From positions 49,359 through 113,358 of the forward strand of contig JAFZPH010000048.1 of the NCBI GenBank assembly GCA_017550405.1: a DNA stretch of 64,000 bases, read 5' to 3'. The notes beneath the pieces were generated by a model. It saw only the letters and a list, made by a program, of their open reading frames with translations, did not search any database and had not been told where the DNA came from. How positions within the stretch are numbered: the first letter of the stretch is position 1; every line of letters starts with the position of its first letter. This document shows, in pieces, positions 1 through 7,752 of this stretch. This stretch comes from Bacteroidales bacterium. Lineage in GTDB: Bacteria; Bacteroidota; Bacteroidia; Bacteroidales; P3. The translations under genes were made by a program, and so were the position numbers.

Positions 1-49
1 TGACAAGGATACAAAGCCGGATTAGTCACATTGAAAAAAGTGGCACAAA

Positions 50-949
50 TCACTTCTCATGGAGGATGAGACAACTGTCGGGAAAGTCGTCTATCAGCAT
101 GGCTTGGGTACGGACAGCATGGCTTCGCGAATCGCCCAACGACAGGATGACATGCACCTGATTATTCAACTGGTTTCTGCGGAAAAGGGTCTTCTCCTGC
201 AGCTCCTTAGGCAGGCGGCCCACCTCACGCTGGGCAGCCATCTGCGAATTGACGATGCACAACTCAATGTCATACAGCCGCTCAGTCGATTCCACCTGTA
301 TAGTCACATTCTCCTCCGGTCTTGTGACAGGTTGCGCCTCGGGCAGGGTGTCGATAGGCGGCAAACCTTTATCCTCATTAGGATTCACCACATTCTCATC
401 CACTGTGGTCTTCTTCTTTGTTGAAGTCTTACGGCTCTTGCTGCTCTTGGGTGGCCCTGCATCGAAAGGTGAAATGGGATAAGGCGATATGCGCTTCGAC
501 CGACTCCTGTCGCGAAAAGCGTAATAGTCCTCCGCCTCCAAAGCCAAAGTATCCTGGCTCACCCACATCGCATAACCCGTTGACGGGTCGAGAGTAGTGA
601 CGACAACTCTGCCCGACCCCTTGATACCGATGCTGTGCACTGCCAATTTTGTCATATCAAGAATCCCTGGCTTGGGACACCTGTCGTTCACCCGTACCAC
701 AATCTGCTGGTTCGTCACAGGATACGTCACCAGTAGAAAAGTCCCCATCGGAATAGTCTTATGCGCTGCCGTATACTGGTTCTGCCTGAATATCTCACCA
801 TTGGACGTCTTTCTCCCCACAAACCTGTCGGAATAATACGTCCCCAGCATCACAGTGCCCTTGGGCTGTGATTCGGATGTCCTGCCCGACCTAACAGTAT
901 CGGTCTGTGCTCCGGCGGACAGCATCGACATCAACATCAATATAGACAA
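50..949 (-). CDS. RlpA-like double-psi beta-barrel protein
   Basis: Likely septal-ring or cell-wall lytic protein of the RlpA family, exported. The double-psi beta-barrel domain lies at about residues 33-115, with the family pattern of a Glu after NG (NGEIF), TAAHKT, and VRVNDRCP; the Glu, His and Asp that RlpA transglycosylases use are all present. A Lys/Ser-rich linker (about 165-185) leads to a C-terminal region (about 215-299) that resembles a SPOR-type repeat (VILSLGDSRSHA), inferred from pattern only. The start is uncertain: the frame opens with TTG at 949, giving a hydrophobic SILMLMSML...AGAQ signal-like segment without a basic N-terminus, and in-frame ATT/GTT codons lie slightly upstream. 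It begins 32 bases after the kdsC stop and is probably cotranscribed with it. Confidence 0.8.
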   Translation of the reverse strand: MSILMLMSMLSAGAQTDTVRSGRTSESQPKGTVMLGTYYSDRFVGRKTSNGEIFRQNQYTAAHKTIPMGTFLLVTYPVTNQQIVVRVNDRCPKPGILDMTKLAVHSIGIKGSGRVVVTTLDPSTGYAMWVSQDTLALEAEDYYAFRDRSRSKRISPYPISPFDAGPPKSSKSRKTSTKKKTTVDENVVNPNEDKGLPPIDTLPEAQPVTRPEENVTIQVESTERLYDIELCIVNSQMAAQREVGRLPKELQEKTLFRRNQLNNQVHVILSLGDSRSHAVRTQAMLIDDFPDSCLILHEK

Positions 950-981
950 TACTCGCTCGATAACAATATGTATTTAGTTAA

Positions 982-1518
982 TTACCAATTCATAGCCTCG
1001 TGATTCCCCACTGACGGGTCAAACCATTTACCCTGCAGCCTCATCACCTGCTCGATAATATCACGCACACAGCCCCGTCCGCCGCCATACAAAGATATAT
1101 AGTCGCTAATCTGCTTGATCTCTGTGGCCGCATCGGCAGGACAAGCCGCTACACCGCAATGCGACATAATCTCAAAGTCGGGGATGTCGTCGCCCATACA
1201 CATCACCTGATGCTCATCCAATCCATTGGCGGACAGGAATTCGCGATAGGTCTTCATCTTGTTGGCGCAACCCGTATAGCACTGCTTCACGCCCAAGGCC
1301 GCCATCCTGTTGTCAATACTCAACGAAGTGGCACCCGAGATGAGGGCGACCACATATCCCTTCTTCACAGCATACTGGATGGCGAAACCGTCCTTGATAT
1401 TGCCACAACGCACCGTTTCGCCGTCGGCGTAAGTCCATACGCTCCCGTCGGTCATCACACCGTCGAAATCAAACACAAAAGCCTTTATGTCATGCAATTT
1501 CTCTTTGTAGTTTATCAT
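982..1518 (-). CDS. kdsC: 3-deoxy-manno-octulosonate-8-phosphate phosphatase (KdsC)
   Basis: Hydrolyses KDO 8-phosphate to KDO in lipopolysaccharide core synthesis; cytoplasmic. It is a stand-alone cap-less HAD phosphatase of 178 residues, the usual KdsC length. Motif I is FDFDGVMTDG (nucleophile Asp17, acid/base Asp19), followed by GNIKDGFAIQYAVKKG, LISGATS and the metal-binding motif MGDDIPDFEIM, all typical of KdsC rather than other HAD enzymes. The ATG at 1518 fits the family N-terminus. It sits between the deacetylase-like gene (54 bases upstream) and the RlpA-like gene in one leftward envelope cluster. Confidence 0.92.
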   Translation of the reverse strand: MINYKEKLHDIKAFVFDFDGVMTDGSVWTYADGETVRCGNIKDGFAIQYAVKKGYVVALISGATSLSIDNRMAALGVKQCYTGCANKMKTYREFLSANGLDEHQVMCMGDDIPDFEIMSHCGVAACPADAATEIKQISDYISLYGGGRGCVRDIIEQVMRLQGKWFDPSVGNHEAMNW

Positions 1519-1572
1519 AGTGTATAATATATTTTGAGTATAATAAGTAGTCTGTCAAGACAGCGGAAGGCC

Positions 1573-2898
1573 TCACTGCTGCGTGGCGTACTCCAGCACA
1601 TCCTCATAGAACACACGCCAGCCTTTCCACTCGAAATCGTCGCTCAGATTCTGGTTGTGAAAGATGCAGCTGAAGGTCCCCTGCACCTCGCGCACCTCAT
1701 CTATCAACGCCCTCGTCAGCCTGATAGCCTCGTCGGGGGTCACCTTCATATACCTATTGAATGTTGCGTCCATAGCGACAAATGGGTGCATGTTCAGCGG
1801 AGTCTCCTGGTCGCTGTTCAAGTCAAAGAAAGGCACCGTAGTGCATGTACCGCAGCGGAACCCGGGATGCTCGGCATATCCCATCGAATAATCATGCAAC
1901 ACGCTATGCTGCACCAGATTGCGATAAGCGTAAGGCAAGTTGAAACGCAGGAAATGGAACCTGTTGCGCACAATAGGCCTGTGTAGGATGTCCGACAACC
2001 GCTGAATCTCGCGTTCCAGCCTTGCAGGCTCCTCCGACGAGTAATACGACCCATGGACTCCCATCTTGGCATAGTCGCCCAGATGCTGCAACAACTGCCT
2101 GAACTCATTGCAATACGGCGACGCAGGCTTGTCGTAGATGCCATAGTCCCCCATCAGGGCGAAGAAAATCAAGTTGCTGTGGGGCACATATTTCCTACTC
2201 ATGTCGAGTATATAGTCGAACGTATCGTATGGGTCCACTTCTTTCCCTCGCAACACACTCAGCCTGTGTCTAATCTCATCCATATCGTGCCGATGGATGC
2301 CATCGCGCAACAGACCAGTCACTGTTCGGAAAGCCCCCTTGTGCAAATAGCAATAAGCGGCATCAATGTCAACCGTCTGCTCAAACATAAACGGACGCAC
2401 CTTGAACTGCAAATCCGGATAGCGTGCCACCAGAACATCCTTGAGCATGAACGCCCAGCGGTCGACTACAGCGGACTGCAGAAACCCTTCACGGTAAGCG
2501 ATGCTTTCCGTTGCCAAGAAACGGCCGTGTTCATCCTTGCGGTGCGGCAGATACTCTTCGTAGCGCGAGAGCATGAAAAACGAGGCGGCAAATGGGTCGA
2601 ATGGCAGCACAGTGTCGTACCCATAGACGGGGAACAGCACCTTTCTCCCCTCGAAATCAAAACAATGGCATTCCTGCTCCTCGATACTGGTCTCAAACAG
2701 CAGCCGTGCCGCCTTCAGGAAAGGCGCGTCGCATCCTTCCACAGGCCTCAAAGCATAGCATAAGCTGGGGCCTGAATGGCTCCTGAAAGCATGTACGTCG
2801 GTAGTGATGGCGAAATCGGTTTGCAATATATTCCGCATGACCACATTGATTGTGTAGCCTGCACGGTTGGTCAGTTTTGGAACATATATCAGCAGCAT
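1573..2898 (-). CDS. Polysaccharide-deacetylase-like protein (Bacteroidota DUF7033-type)
   Basis: A 441-residue protein resembling the family annotated in Bacteroidota genomes as polysaccharide deacetylase family protein with an N-terminal DUF7033-like region. Visible features are FDPFAASFFMLSRYEEY (N-terminal region), a QTVDIDAAYCY segment in the position of the deacetylase Asp motif, MGVHGSYYSSEEP (catalytic His-type motif), and GFRCGTCTTVPFFDL. The open frame extends upstream to 2928, but those codons (MYLCILK) are the promoter itself: the -7 box lies at 2918-2925, so ATG 2898 is the credible start. No signal peptide is seen. Role in envelope polysaccharide metabolism is inferred from kdsC next to it. 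Confidence 0.7.
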   Translation of the reverse strand: MLLIYVPKLTNRAGYTINVVMRNILQTDFAITTDVHAFRSHSGPSLCYALRPVEGCDAPFLKAARLLFETSIEEQECHCFDFEGRKVLFPVYGYDTVLPFDPFAASFFMLSRYEEYLPHRKDEHGRFLATESIAYREGFLQSAVVDRWAFMLKDVLVARYPDLQFKVRPFMFEQTVDIDAAYCYLHKGAFRTVTGLLRDGIHRHDMDEIRHRLSVLRGKEVDPYDTFDYILDMSRKYVPHSNLIFFALMGDYGIYDKPASPYCNEFRQLLQHLGDYAKMGVHGSYYSSEEPARLEREIQRLSDILHRPIVRNRFHFLRFNLPYAYRNLVQHSVLHDYSMGYAEHPGFRCGTCTTVPFFDLNSDQETPLNMHPFVAMDATFNRYMKVTPDEAIRLTRALIDEVREVQGTFSCIFHNQNLSDDFEWKGWRVFYEDVLEYATQQ

Positions 2899-2917
2899 AA
2901 CTGTTGATTTTAAAATG

Positions 2918-2925
2918 CAAAGATA
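2918..2925 (-). promoter_or_regulatory. -7 promoter box for the deacetylase-kdsC-RlpA cluster
   Basis: TATCTTTG on the minus strand matches the Bacteroidota TAnnTTTG box and is followed by an AT-rich leader of about 15-20 bases before ATG 2898. Confidence 0.7.
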
Positions 2926-2961
2926 CAACTATTTTTTTGATACGCAAAAAAAAGTTGCTTT

Positions 2962-2994
2962 GCGACAGCGTTTTTAACCCAAATCGGTCATAAG
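2962..2994 (+). repeat. Dispersed intergenic repeat, copy 1
   Basis: GCGACA, a short spacer, then TTTTTAACCCAAATCGGTCATAAG. It shares core and left flank with the copy at 5144-5180. It lies between the deacetylase-like gene promoter and the 3' end of the S66 peptidase gene. Confidence 0.75.
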
Positions 2995-3028
2995 CATTTA
3001 TGCGGGAACAACACCCGGAATATCACCT

Positions 3029-3994
3029 TCAAACATCTGTCGGACGAATGGCCGAATGGGCTTGATTCAAGAAAAGTAACTCGCTGCCACCGTCAACTTC
3101 AAGCCGTACTTGCTGCCCCATCACAAGCGCAAGGTTCTCCGTGCCGATATGTCCGGCAGGGAATCCGAAACACACTGGATAACCGTATTCTGCCACCGCA
3201 TCGGACACAATCTGCTCCGCCGTCCTTCCAAAAGGGACGGTATTGTCGTGCATGTCGCTCATCCGGCCCACCACCAGCCCGGCCAACCCGGCCAAATGGC
3301 CGCTGCGTTTCAGATTCATCATCATGCGGTCGATGTGATAGAGATACTCGTCCAAATCTTCGATAAAGAGGATTTTACCATGGGTATCGATGTCGCTGCC
3401 CGAGCCACACAGGCTGTACAGAATCGACAGGTTGCCGCCCACCAACTGACCCGTAGCGACTCCAATGCAGTTGAGGGGGTGACTTGAACAGCGGTACTGC
3501 ACCGTCTCGCCCCAAAGCATCCGGTGCAACGACTCGGTGGCGGGGCAAGGATCAGCCGAAGCCCCTGCAGGGATGTCGATAGGCATGGTGGCGTGCAGCG
3601 TGGCAACATTCAAGTGCCGGTGGATATGGCTATGCAACACTGTTATATCGCTATATCCCACAATCCATTTGGGGCTGCGGGCAAAACCCGAGAAGTCCAG
3701 ACGGTCCACAATGCGCACCGTTCCGTACCCCCCGCGGGCACACACGACGGCCTTCACTTCGGGGTCATCAAGCAACTGCTGCATCACGGAGGCACGTGTA
3801 GCGTCATCGCCCGCAAACTGGTTGCAGGTGTCGAACAGGTGGTCGGGCAGCACCACTTCAAGCCCCCACGAGTCGAACAAATCAAGCGCAGGCTTCAACT
3901 CTTCAGCAGTGATTTTTCGTGCCGGAGCTGCAATGGCTATCTTGTCGCCCCTTTTCAGGCAGGGTGGAATAATAACAGAGGCTGTTGCATCCAT
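3029..3994 (-). CDS. LD-carboxypeptidase (peptidase S66 family)
   Basis: Removes the terminal D-Ala from murein tetrapeptides during peptidoglycan recycling (LdcA/MccF superfamily), probably cytoplasmic because no signal peptide is seen. The 321-residue form from ATG 3994 keeps all family hallmarks: CARGGYG, IVGYSDITVL with nucleophile Ser at about residue 114, Glu in FIEDLDEYLY at about 211, and His in PAGHIG near 280, matching the Ser-Glu-His triad spacing of LdcA. The open frame runs on to 4120, but those 42 codons do not resemble the family; MDATASVIIPP is the natural start. It is divergent from the S41 gene, with a dispersed repeat copy between them. Confidence 0.9.
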   Translation of the reverse strand: MDATASVIIPPCLKRGDKIAIAAPARKITAEELKPALDLFDSWGLEVVLPDHLFDTCNQFAGDDATRASVMQQLLDDPEVKAVVCARGGYGTVRIVDRLDFSGFARSPKWIVGYSDITVLHSHIHRHLNVATLHATMPIDIPAGASADPCPATESLHRMLWGETVQYRCSSHPLNCIGVATGQLVGGNLSILYSLCGSGSDIDTHGKILFIEDLDEYLYHIDRMMMNLKRSGHLAGLAGLVVGRMSDMHDNTVPFGRTAEQIVSDAVAEYGYPVCFGFPAGHIGTENLALVMGQQVRLEVDGGSELLFLNQAHSAIRPTDV

Positions 3995-4106
3995 AGTATT
4001 GTCATTTAGAATTGCATATCTTATGGTTTTAAAACGCCATCTTGCCTGTTTTATTGTCCATCCCGAAGCTTTTCTCCCCCTACTTTCTAATCCGTACGTT
4101 ATGCAT

Positions 4107-4140
4107 CGACTTGACCCCAACAGGTCATTAAGCCGACATT
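4107..4140 (+). repeat. Dispersed intergenic repeat, copy 2
   Basis: TCGACTTGACCCCAACAGG followed by TCATTAAGCCGACATT. It is the variant in which AAATCGG is replaced by AACAGG, shared with copy 3, and it carries the GCCGACNTT right flank. It is upstream of the S41 gene. Confidence 0.75.
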
Positions 4141-4207
4141 TTAGTCAACCTCCACTAGTCGTCGACTACCAGTCAAACGAACTATATGTTCAGTTACATT
4201 TTTTTTG

Positions 4208-4215
4208 TATATTTG
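4208..4215 (+). promoter_or_regulatory. -7 promoter box of the S41 lipoprotein gene
   Basis: TATATTTG followed by CAACTC; ATG 4238 lies 23 bases downstream. It excludes the longer frame that opens at 4205, inside the promoter. Confidence 0.7.
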
Positions 4216-4237
4216 CAACTCAAAAAGAACAAGCCCC

Positions 4238-5131
4238 ATGAAACAAAAACTATTCATAAACATGATATTACTGCTGGTAGGCACCGTTATGGCGGCCGCC
4301 TGCGGCGACGCAAACTCCAGATATGTCAAGAAGGCGATACGCATAATGGACAAAAACGGCATCTATGCCCAAGGGCCGGAATGGGAAAAGGCCAAGCAGG
4401 CGGCACTGACAGCATGTCCTGCAAACCTCGAGGAGGCGCAGGAGATTGTAGCCCAGGCCTGCAAGGTGGCCGGTGGCAAGCACACCTTCCTGATGACCTC
4501 AGACAAAGTCGTCACCAACGACACCTCCGAATGGGCTATGCCTACTGTGGAGCTGATGGAAAACGACATCGCCGTGATTAAACTGCCACGGTTTTCGGGC
4601 AACGCGGAGGATGGCATCGAATATGCGAACACGGTGCTAAAGGGCTTAAGCGACGACCTGCGAGGTGTGGTCATCGACCTGCGTGGCAACAGCGGCGGGA
4701 ATATGTACCCAATGATTGCCGCCATACACCGCTTTCTGCCCAACGACATACTGTTGAAGTTCACCTCGCGAAAAAAAACAATTATCATCAACAAATACTA
4801 CATCATGAATTCGACCGGCATTGACGAGCAGGGGCGCATCGAGTGCCCCGTGGCTCTGCTGACCGACGACTGGACAGGCAGCTCGGGTGAGGCCGTCATG
4901 CTTTGCTTCCGAGGACTGGACTATTCACGCACCTTCGGCATCCCCACGGCAGGATACGCGTCAGCCAACAACACCTATCCACTTCCCGACGGGTCGATGT
5001 TGGTACTCACCATTGGCGAGGATGTTGCGCGAACGGGCGAGGTCTTTTGCGACGACCCGATAGCACCCGACGTCGTCAGCGAGACTCCGATGGAGGACGC
5101 CATAAAATGGATTGAATCCTACAAACAGTAG
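4238..5131 (+). CDS. S41-family C-terminal-processing peptidase, lipoprotein
   Basis: Predicted surface or periplasmic serine protease of the tail-specific/tricorn-like S41 family, 297 residues. The N-terminus is a lipoprotein signal with lipobox MAAAC (Cys at about residue 21). The catalytic-domain pattern is visible as IAVIKLPRF, LRGVVIDLRGNSGGN, VALLTDDWTGSSGEAV (nucleophile Ser of GSSGE near residue 215) and FGIPTAGYASAN. No Lys is obvious at the CtpA general-base position, suggesting the tricorn-type arrangement. No PDZ domain is seen, so it is a short form. It is flanked on both sides by direct copies of the dispersed repeat and followed by its own terminator. Confidence 0.85.
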   Translation: MKQKLFINMILLLVGTVMAAACGDANSRYVKKAIRIMDKNGIYAQGPEWEKAKQAALTACPANLEEAQEIVAQACKVAGGKHTFLMTSDKVVTNDTSEWAMPTVELMENDIAVIKLPRFSGNAEDGIEYANTVLKGLSDDLRGVVIDLRGNSGGNMYPMIAAIHRFLPNDILLKFTSRKKTIIINKYYIMNSTGIDEQGRIECPVALLTDDWTGSSGEAVMLCFRGLDYSRTFGIPTAGYASANNTYPLPDGSMLVLTIGEDVARTGEVFCDDPIAPDVVSETPMEDAIKWIESYKQ

Positions 5132-5143
5132 CACTCCCCTCAA

Positions 5144-5180
5144 GGCGACATTTAACCCCAATAGGTCATTAGGCCGACTT
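5144..5180 (+). repeat. Dispersed intergenic repeat, copy 3
   Basis: GGCGACATTTAACCCCAATA then GGTCATTAGGCCGACTT, the most complete copy, starting 13 bases after the S41 stop codon and in the same orientation as copy 2. Confidence 0.8.
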
Positions 5181-5346
5181 CCTAACCAATCTCGTCTTTT
5201 TCAGGTCTGTTTGCTCGATTCTGGTCTCACGGGAACGGCGCGCTAAAGTGCGGACTTCGCTCCAACCCCTTCTGGAGAATGGGGAAAAACAAGCGGCACT
5301 GCGATAGCCAGCCAAGTCACGGCATACGCCTGAATGTGTGATAAAT

Positions 5347-5396
5347 GTGTGTCGACAGGGCATGATACGTCGAACATACGACACACTTTTTTTTCG
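5347..5396 (+). terminator. Terminator of the S41 gene
   Basis: Arms GTGTGTCG (5347-5354) and CGACACAC (5379-5386) form a perfect 8-bp stem with a 24-base loop, followed directly by eight or more T residues. Confidence 0.65.
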
Positions 5397-5426
5397 TAAA
5401 GGAGTTAACATATTAATTTTTTTTCG

Positions 5427-5434
5427 TATATTTG
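5427..5434 (+). promoter_or_regulatory. -7 promoter box of the sensory-hydrogenase operon
   Basis: TATATTTG followed by C, 40 bases before ATG 5475; the only promoter-like box ahead of the three-gene operon. Confidence 0.7.
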
Positions 5435-5474
5435 CAAATTCATTTTAATATATCAGAACTAAACCATTATTATC

Positions 5475-5816
5475 ATGACACTGCGAGAAATAGTTGAAAC
5501 ACTCAATGCTACAGTGTATCTTGGCGAGGAACGCCTGAATGAAGAAGTGACCACCGCATTCGCATCGGACCTGATGAGCGATGTGTTGACACTCAAGGAT
5601 ACACCCATGCTGATAACCGGGCTCTGCAACGTGCAGACCATCAGAACCTGTGACATGGCCACTCTTGATATTGTGGTATTTGTGCGCAACAAGAAACCGA
5701 CGGCCGACATGGTTGAGCTAGCCGAAGACAACGACATGGTACTGATAGCCACCAGCTATTCCATGTTCAAGACCTGCGGCCTGCTGTTCGACGCCGGCAT
5801 CCAGCCTTTATACTAA
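5475..5816 (+). CDS. DRTGG-domain protein
   Basis: A 113-residue single-domain protein of the DRTGG type, a small domain known from the CBS/phosphotransacetylase and HPr-kinase contexts; biochemical function unknown. Visible features are MTLREIVETLNATVYLGEE at the N-terminus, an AFASDLMSDVLTL segment and LLFDAGIQPLY at the C-terminus. It is the first gene of a tight operon (22 bases to the RsbW-like gene, then 19 bases to the hydrogenase-like gene). The same trio of families occurs near electron-bifurcating hydrogenase genes in Clostridia and Thermotoga (known association), which supports a regulatory role here by inference. Confidence 0.75.
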   Translation: MTLREIVETLNATVYLGEERLNEEVTTAFASDLMSDVLTLKDTPMLITGLCNVQTIRTCDMATLDIVVFVRNKKPTADMVELAEDNDMVLIATSYSMFKTCGLLFDAGIQPLY

Positions 5817-5838
5817 CCCCTAAGAACAAAAAGACAAT

Positions 5839-6252
5839 ATGCATCAAGAGTATACTGTAATAGAAGGCGACTTCACCAATGCCGGCACGGCATCGAGCTC
5901 GGTGAAGAAGACCCTCAAGCAGCTGGGGGTTGCCCCGCAGATAGTAAAACGGGTGGTAGTGGCCCTGTACGAGGCCGAGGTTAACGCCATAGCCCACGCC
6001 TATGGTGGCAAAGTGCTGGTCGACATAGAGGCCGACAAAATCCACATGGTGGTGGCCGACAAGGGTCCCGGCATCCCCGACATCGCCCAAGCCATGCAGG
6101 AGGGATACTCCACTGCGCGCCCAGAGGTACGTGACATGGGGTTCGGAGCCGGCATGGGCCTTCCCAACATGAAGAAGAATGTCGACATGCTGAATGTCAC
6201 CTCCGAGGTCGGAGTGGGCACCACGGTTGAGATGATGGTCAAGTTTGTTTAA
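5839..6252 (+). CDS. RsbW/SpoIIAB-like anti-sigma ATPase (HATPase_c)
   Basis: A 137-residue GHKL ATPase of the anti-sigma-factor serine kinase type, cytoplasmic. The N box EAEVNAIAHAYGG, G1 box DKGPGIPD and G2 region GFGAGMGLPNMKK are intact, so it should bind ATP. There is no sensor, dimerisation or receiver domain, which separates it from two-component histidine kinases. It is the middle gene of the operon. Partner (anti-sigma antagonist, sigma factor or phosphatase) is not encoded in the window. Confidence 0.85.
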   Translation: MHQEYTVIEGDFTNAGTASSSVKKTLKQLGVAPQIVKRVVVALYEAEVNAIAHAYGGKVLVDIEADKIHMVVADKGPGIPDIAQAMQEGYSTARPEVRDMGFGAGMGLPNMKKNVDMLNVTSEVGVGTTVEMMVKFV

Positions 6253-6271
6253 CAATATAATATAGACACAC

Positions 6272-7645
6272 ATGTTTTACCACGCCCTGGAGATAGATGA
6301 GGGCAACTGTATCGGTTGCTCGCGCTGTATGAAGATATGCCCCACCGAGGCCATACGTATCATCAACGGCAAAGCTATTATCATGGAGGACCGCTGCATC
6401 GACTGCGGCAAATGCCACGAGGCATGCCCTGTTGACGCTATCTACATCAAGCAGGACGACTTCAAGATGGTGCATGAGTTCCCCCACTCTGTTGCCCTGC
6501 TGCCAGCGGTGTTTCTGGGGCAATTCCCCGACGACATTCGCGTGTCGCGCATCTACGCGGCCCTGAAGGATTTAGGGTTTAAGCATGTGTTCGAGGTTGA
6601 GTCGGCATCGAGCATCTACGTCGATGTGAAGCACAAATATGCCAATGAGCACAGCGACGACGAGCCGCTCATCTCAAGTTTCTGCCCTGCCATTGTCCGT
6701 CTCATTCAGATTAAGTATCCCTCGCTGGTGACCAACATTATCCCCGTCAAAGCTCCGCTCGACATCTCGGCCATGTACGTACTGAAGCTGCTTACCGAGG
6801 AGCGCGGCGTGCCACGCGAGGAAATCGGTCTGTTTTACGTCACTCCATGTGCCGCCAAGATAGCCGCCGTGAAAGCCCCCGTGGGCGAGAAACGGTCAAT
6901 CATCGACGGTGTTATCAACATGGATTCACTCTTCAACAAGGTGTACCGCAAGATAAAGGAGCAGGGCAAAGGCTATACCTACACTGCACTGCAGACCCCT
7001 CAGCTGTCGGCCGACGCCATCCTTTCCACCCTCACCAACGGAGAAAGGCGTATCTGCCGGGCCAAACGGTCTTATGCCATTGACGGGATACAGAACGTGA
7101 TGGACTTCCTCGACAAACTGGAGAACGATGAAGTCGAAGGCGTGGAGTTCCTCGAGCTACGAGCCTGCGACCAAAGTTGTGCTGGAGCACTGCTGTCGAT
7201 AGAGAACAGATTTCTCTGCAGTGAACGCATGTATGCCCGCGCACGAAAGGCCGCCGAACGTGAACGCAACGGTGAGGTGGCCAGGGCCCGCGAGATGGAC
7301 GCCTACAAAGACTACCTGATCGATAACTCGTTTGCAGAGCCTGCACAGCCCCGCTCGATGCTCACCCTGGACAAGGACCTGACCAAGGCCTACGAGAAAC
7401 TGGAGAAAATCAACAAGTTGAAGATGTACCTGCCACAGGTGGATTGCGGCATGTGCGGAGCCCCTACGTGCGAGGCCTTTGCCACCGACGTGGTGTGCAA
7501 GCAAGTGGGACTGACCAAGTGTGTGTTTTATCAGCGGCACCTGGAACGGCTGAACGACATCACACGCCAGGAATGCCTGGCTGCATCGCGCTCGGTTTGG
7601 GGCGAGGATCCCATCGGCGACGGCGAACCTCCAGTGTTCAGTTGA
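6272..7645 (+). CDS. Sensory-type [FeFe]-hydrogenase-like iron-sulfur protein
   Basis: 457 residues. Domains in order: two ferredoxin 4Fe-4S motifs (CxxCxxCxxxCP at Cys13-Cys23 and Cys42-Cys52), an [FeFe]-hydrogenase large-subunit catalytic-fold domain (about 70-330), and a C-terminal RnfB/corrinoid-type Fe-S motif with Cys392, 395, 400 and 417. The four H-cluster Cys positions appear conserved: Cys138 (SSFCP), Cys193 (VTPC), Cys299 and Cys303 (ACDQSC). The first Cys of the usual TSCCP motif, which shuttles protons in catalytic enzymes, is Phe137. This matches the putative sensory HydS-like groups rather than HydA. No PAS domain and no hydABC, hydE, hydF or hydG gene is in the window. Role as a redox or H2 sensor acting through the RsbW-like partner is inference. 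Confidence 0.8.
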   Translation: MFYHALEIDEGNCIGCSRCMKICPTEAIRIINGKAIIMEDRCIDCGKCHEACPVDAIYIKQDDFKMVHEFPHSVALLPAVFLGQFPDDIRVSRIYAALKDLGFKHVFEVESASSIYVDVKHKYANEHSDDEPLISSFCPAIVRLIQIKYPSLVTNIIPVKAPLDISAMYVLKLLTEERGVPREEIGLFYVTPCAAKIAAVKAPVGEKRSIIDGVINMDSLFNKVYRKIKEQGKGYTYTALQTPQLSADAILSTLTNGERRICRAKRSYAIDGIQNVMDFLDKLENDEVEGVEFLELRACDQSCAGALLSIENRFLCSERMYARARKAAERERNGEVARAREMDAYKDYLIDNSFAEPAQPRSMLTLDKDLTKAYEKLEKINKLKMYLPQVDCGMCGAPTCEAFATDVVCKQVGLTKCVFYQRHLERLNDITRQECLAASRSVWGEDPIGDGEPPVFS

Positions 7646-7690
7646 AACACCTAACATGCCATAACGGCTAATCAGACAGTTTCGTAGAAC

Positions 7691-7728
7691 ACCCCTTCAC
7701 GGAATGGCAATGCTATCCATGAAGGGGT
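7691..7728. terminator. Bidirectional terminator between convergent genes
   Basis: ACCCCTTCA and TGAAGGGGT arms pair around an inner GGA/TCC stem; T-rich sequence follows on the plus strand. It separates the hydrogenase-like gene and the convergent acyltransferase gene. Confidence 0.6.
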
Positions 7729-7752
7729 TTGTATGTCTGGGCAAGCGGGGCA

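Larger units (their letters stand above)
5132..5474. other. Intergenic region between S41 gene and DRTGG operon
   Basis: No credible gene. It contains repeat copy 3 (5144-5180), a hairpin plus T-run terminator (5347-5396) and the -7 box of the next operon (5427-5434). An open frame on the minus strand (5169-5411) has no family-like features and crosses the terminator. Confidence 0.65.

Noticed and set aside
5169..5411. Possible small minus-strand gene between S41 gene and DRTGG operon
   Set aside because: It crosses the terminator hairpin and begins near the promoter; no family-like features.
6272..7645. Catalytic [FeFe]-hydrogenase (HydA)
   Set aside because: The proton-relay Cys is Phe137 and no maturation or bifurcating partner gene is present, so a sensory type fits better.
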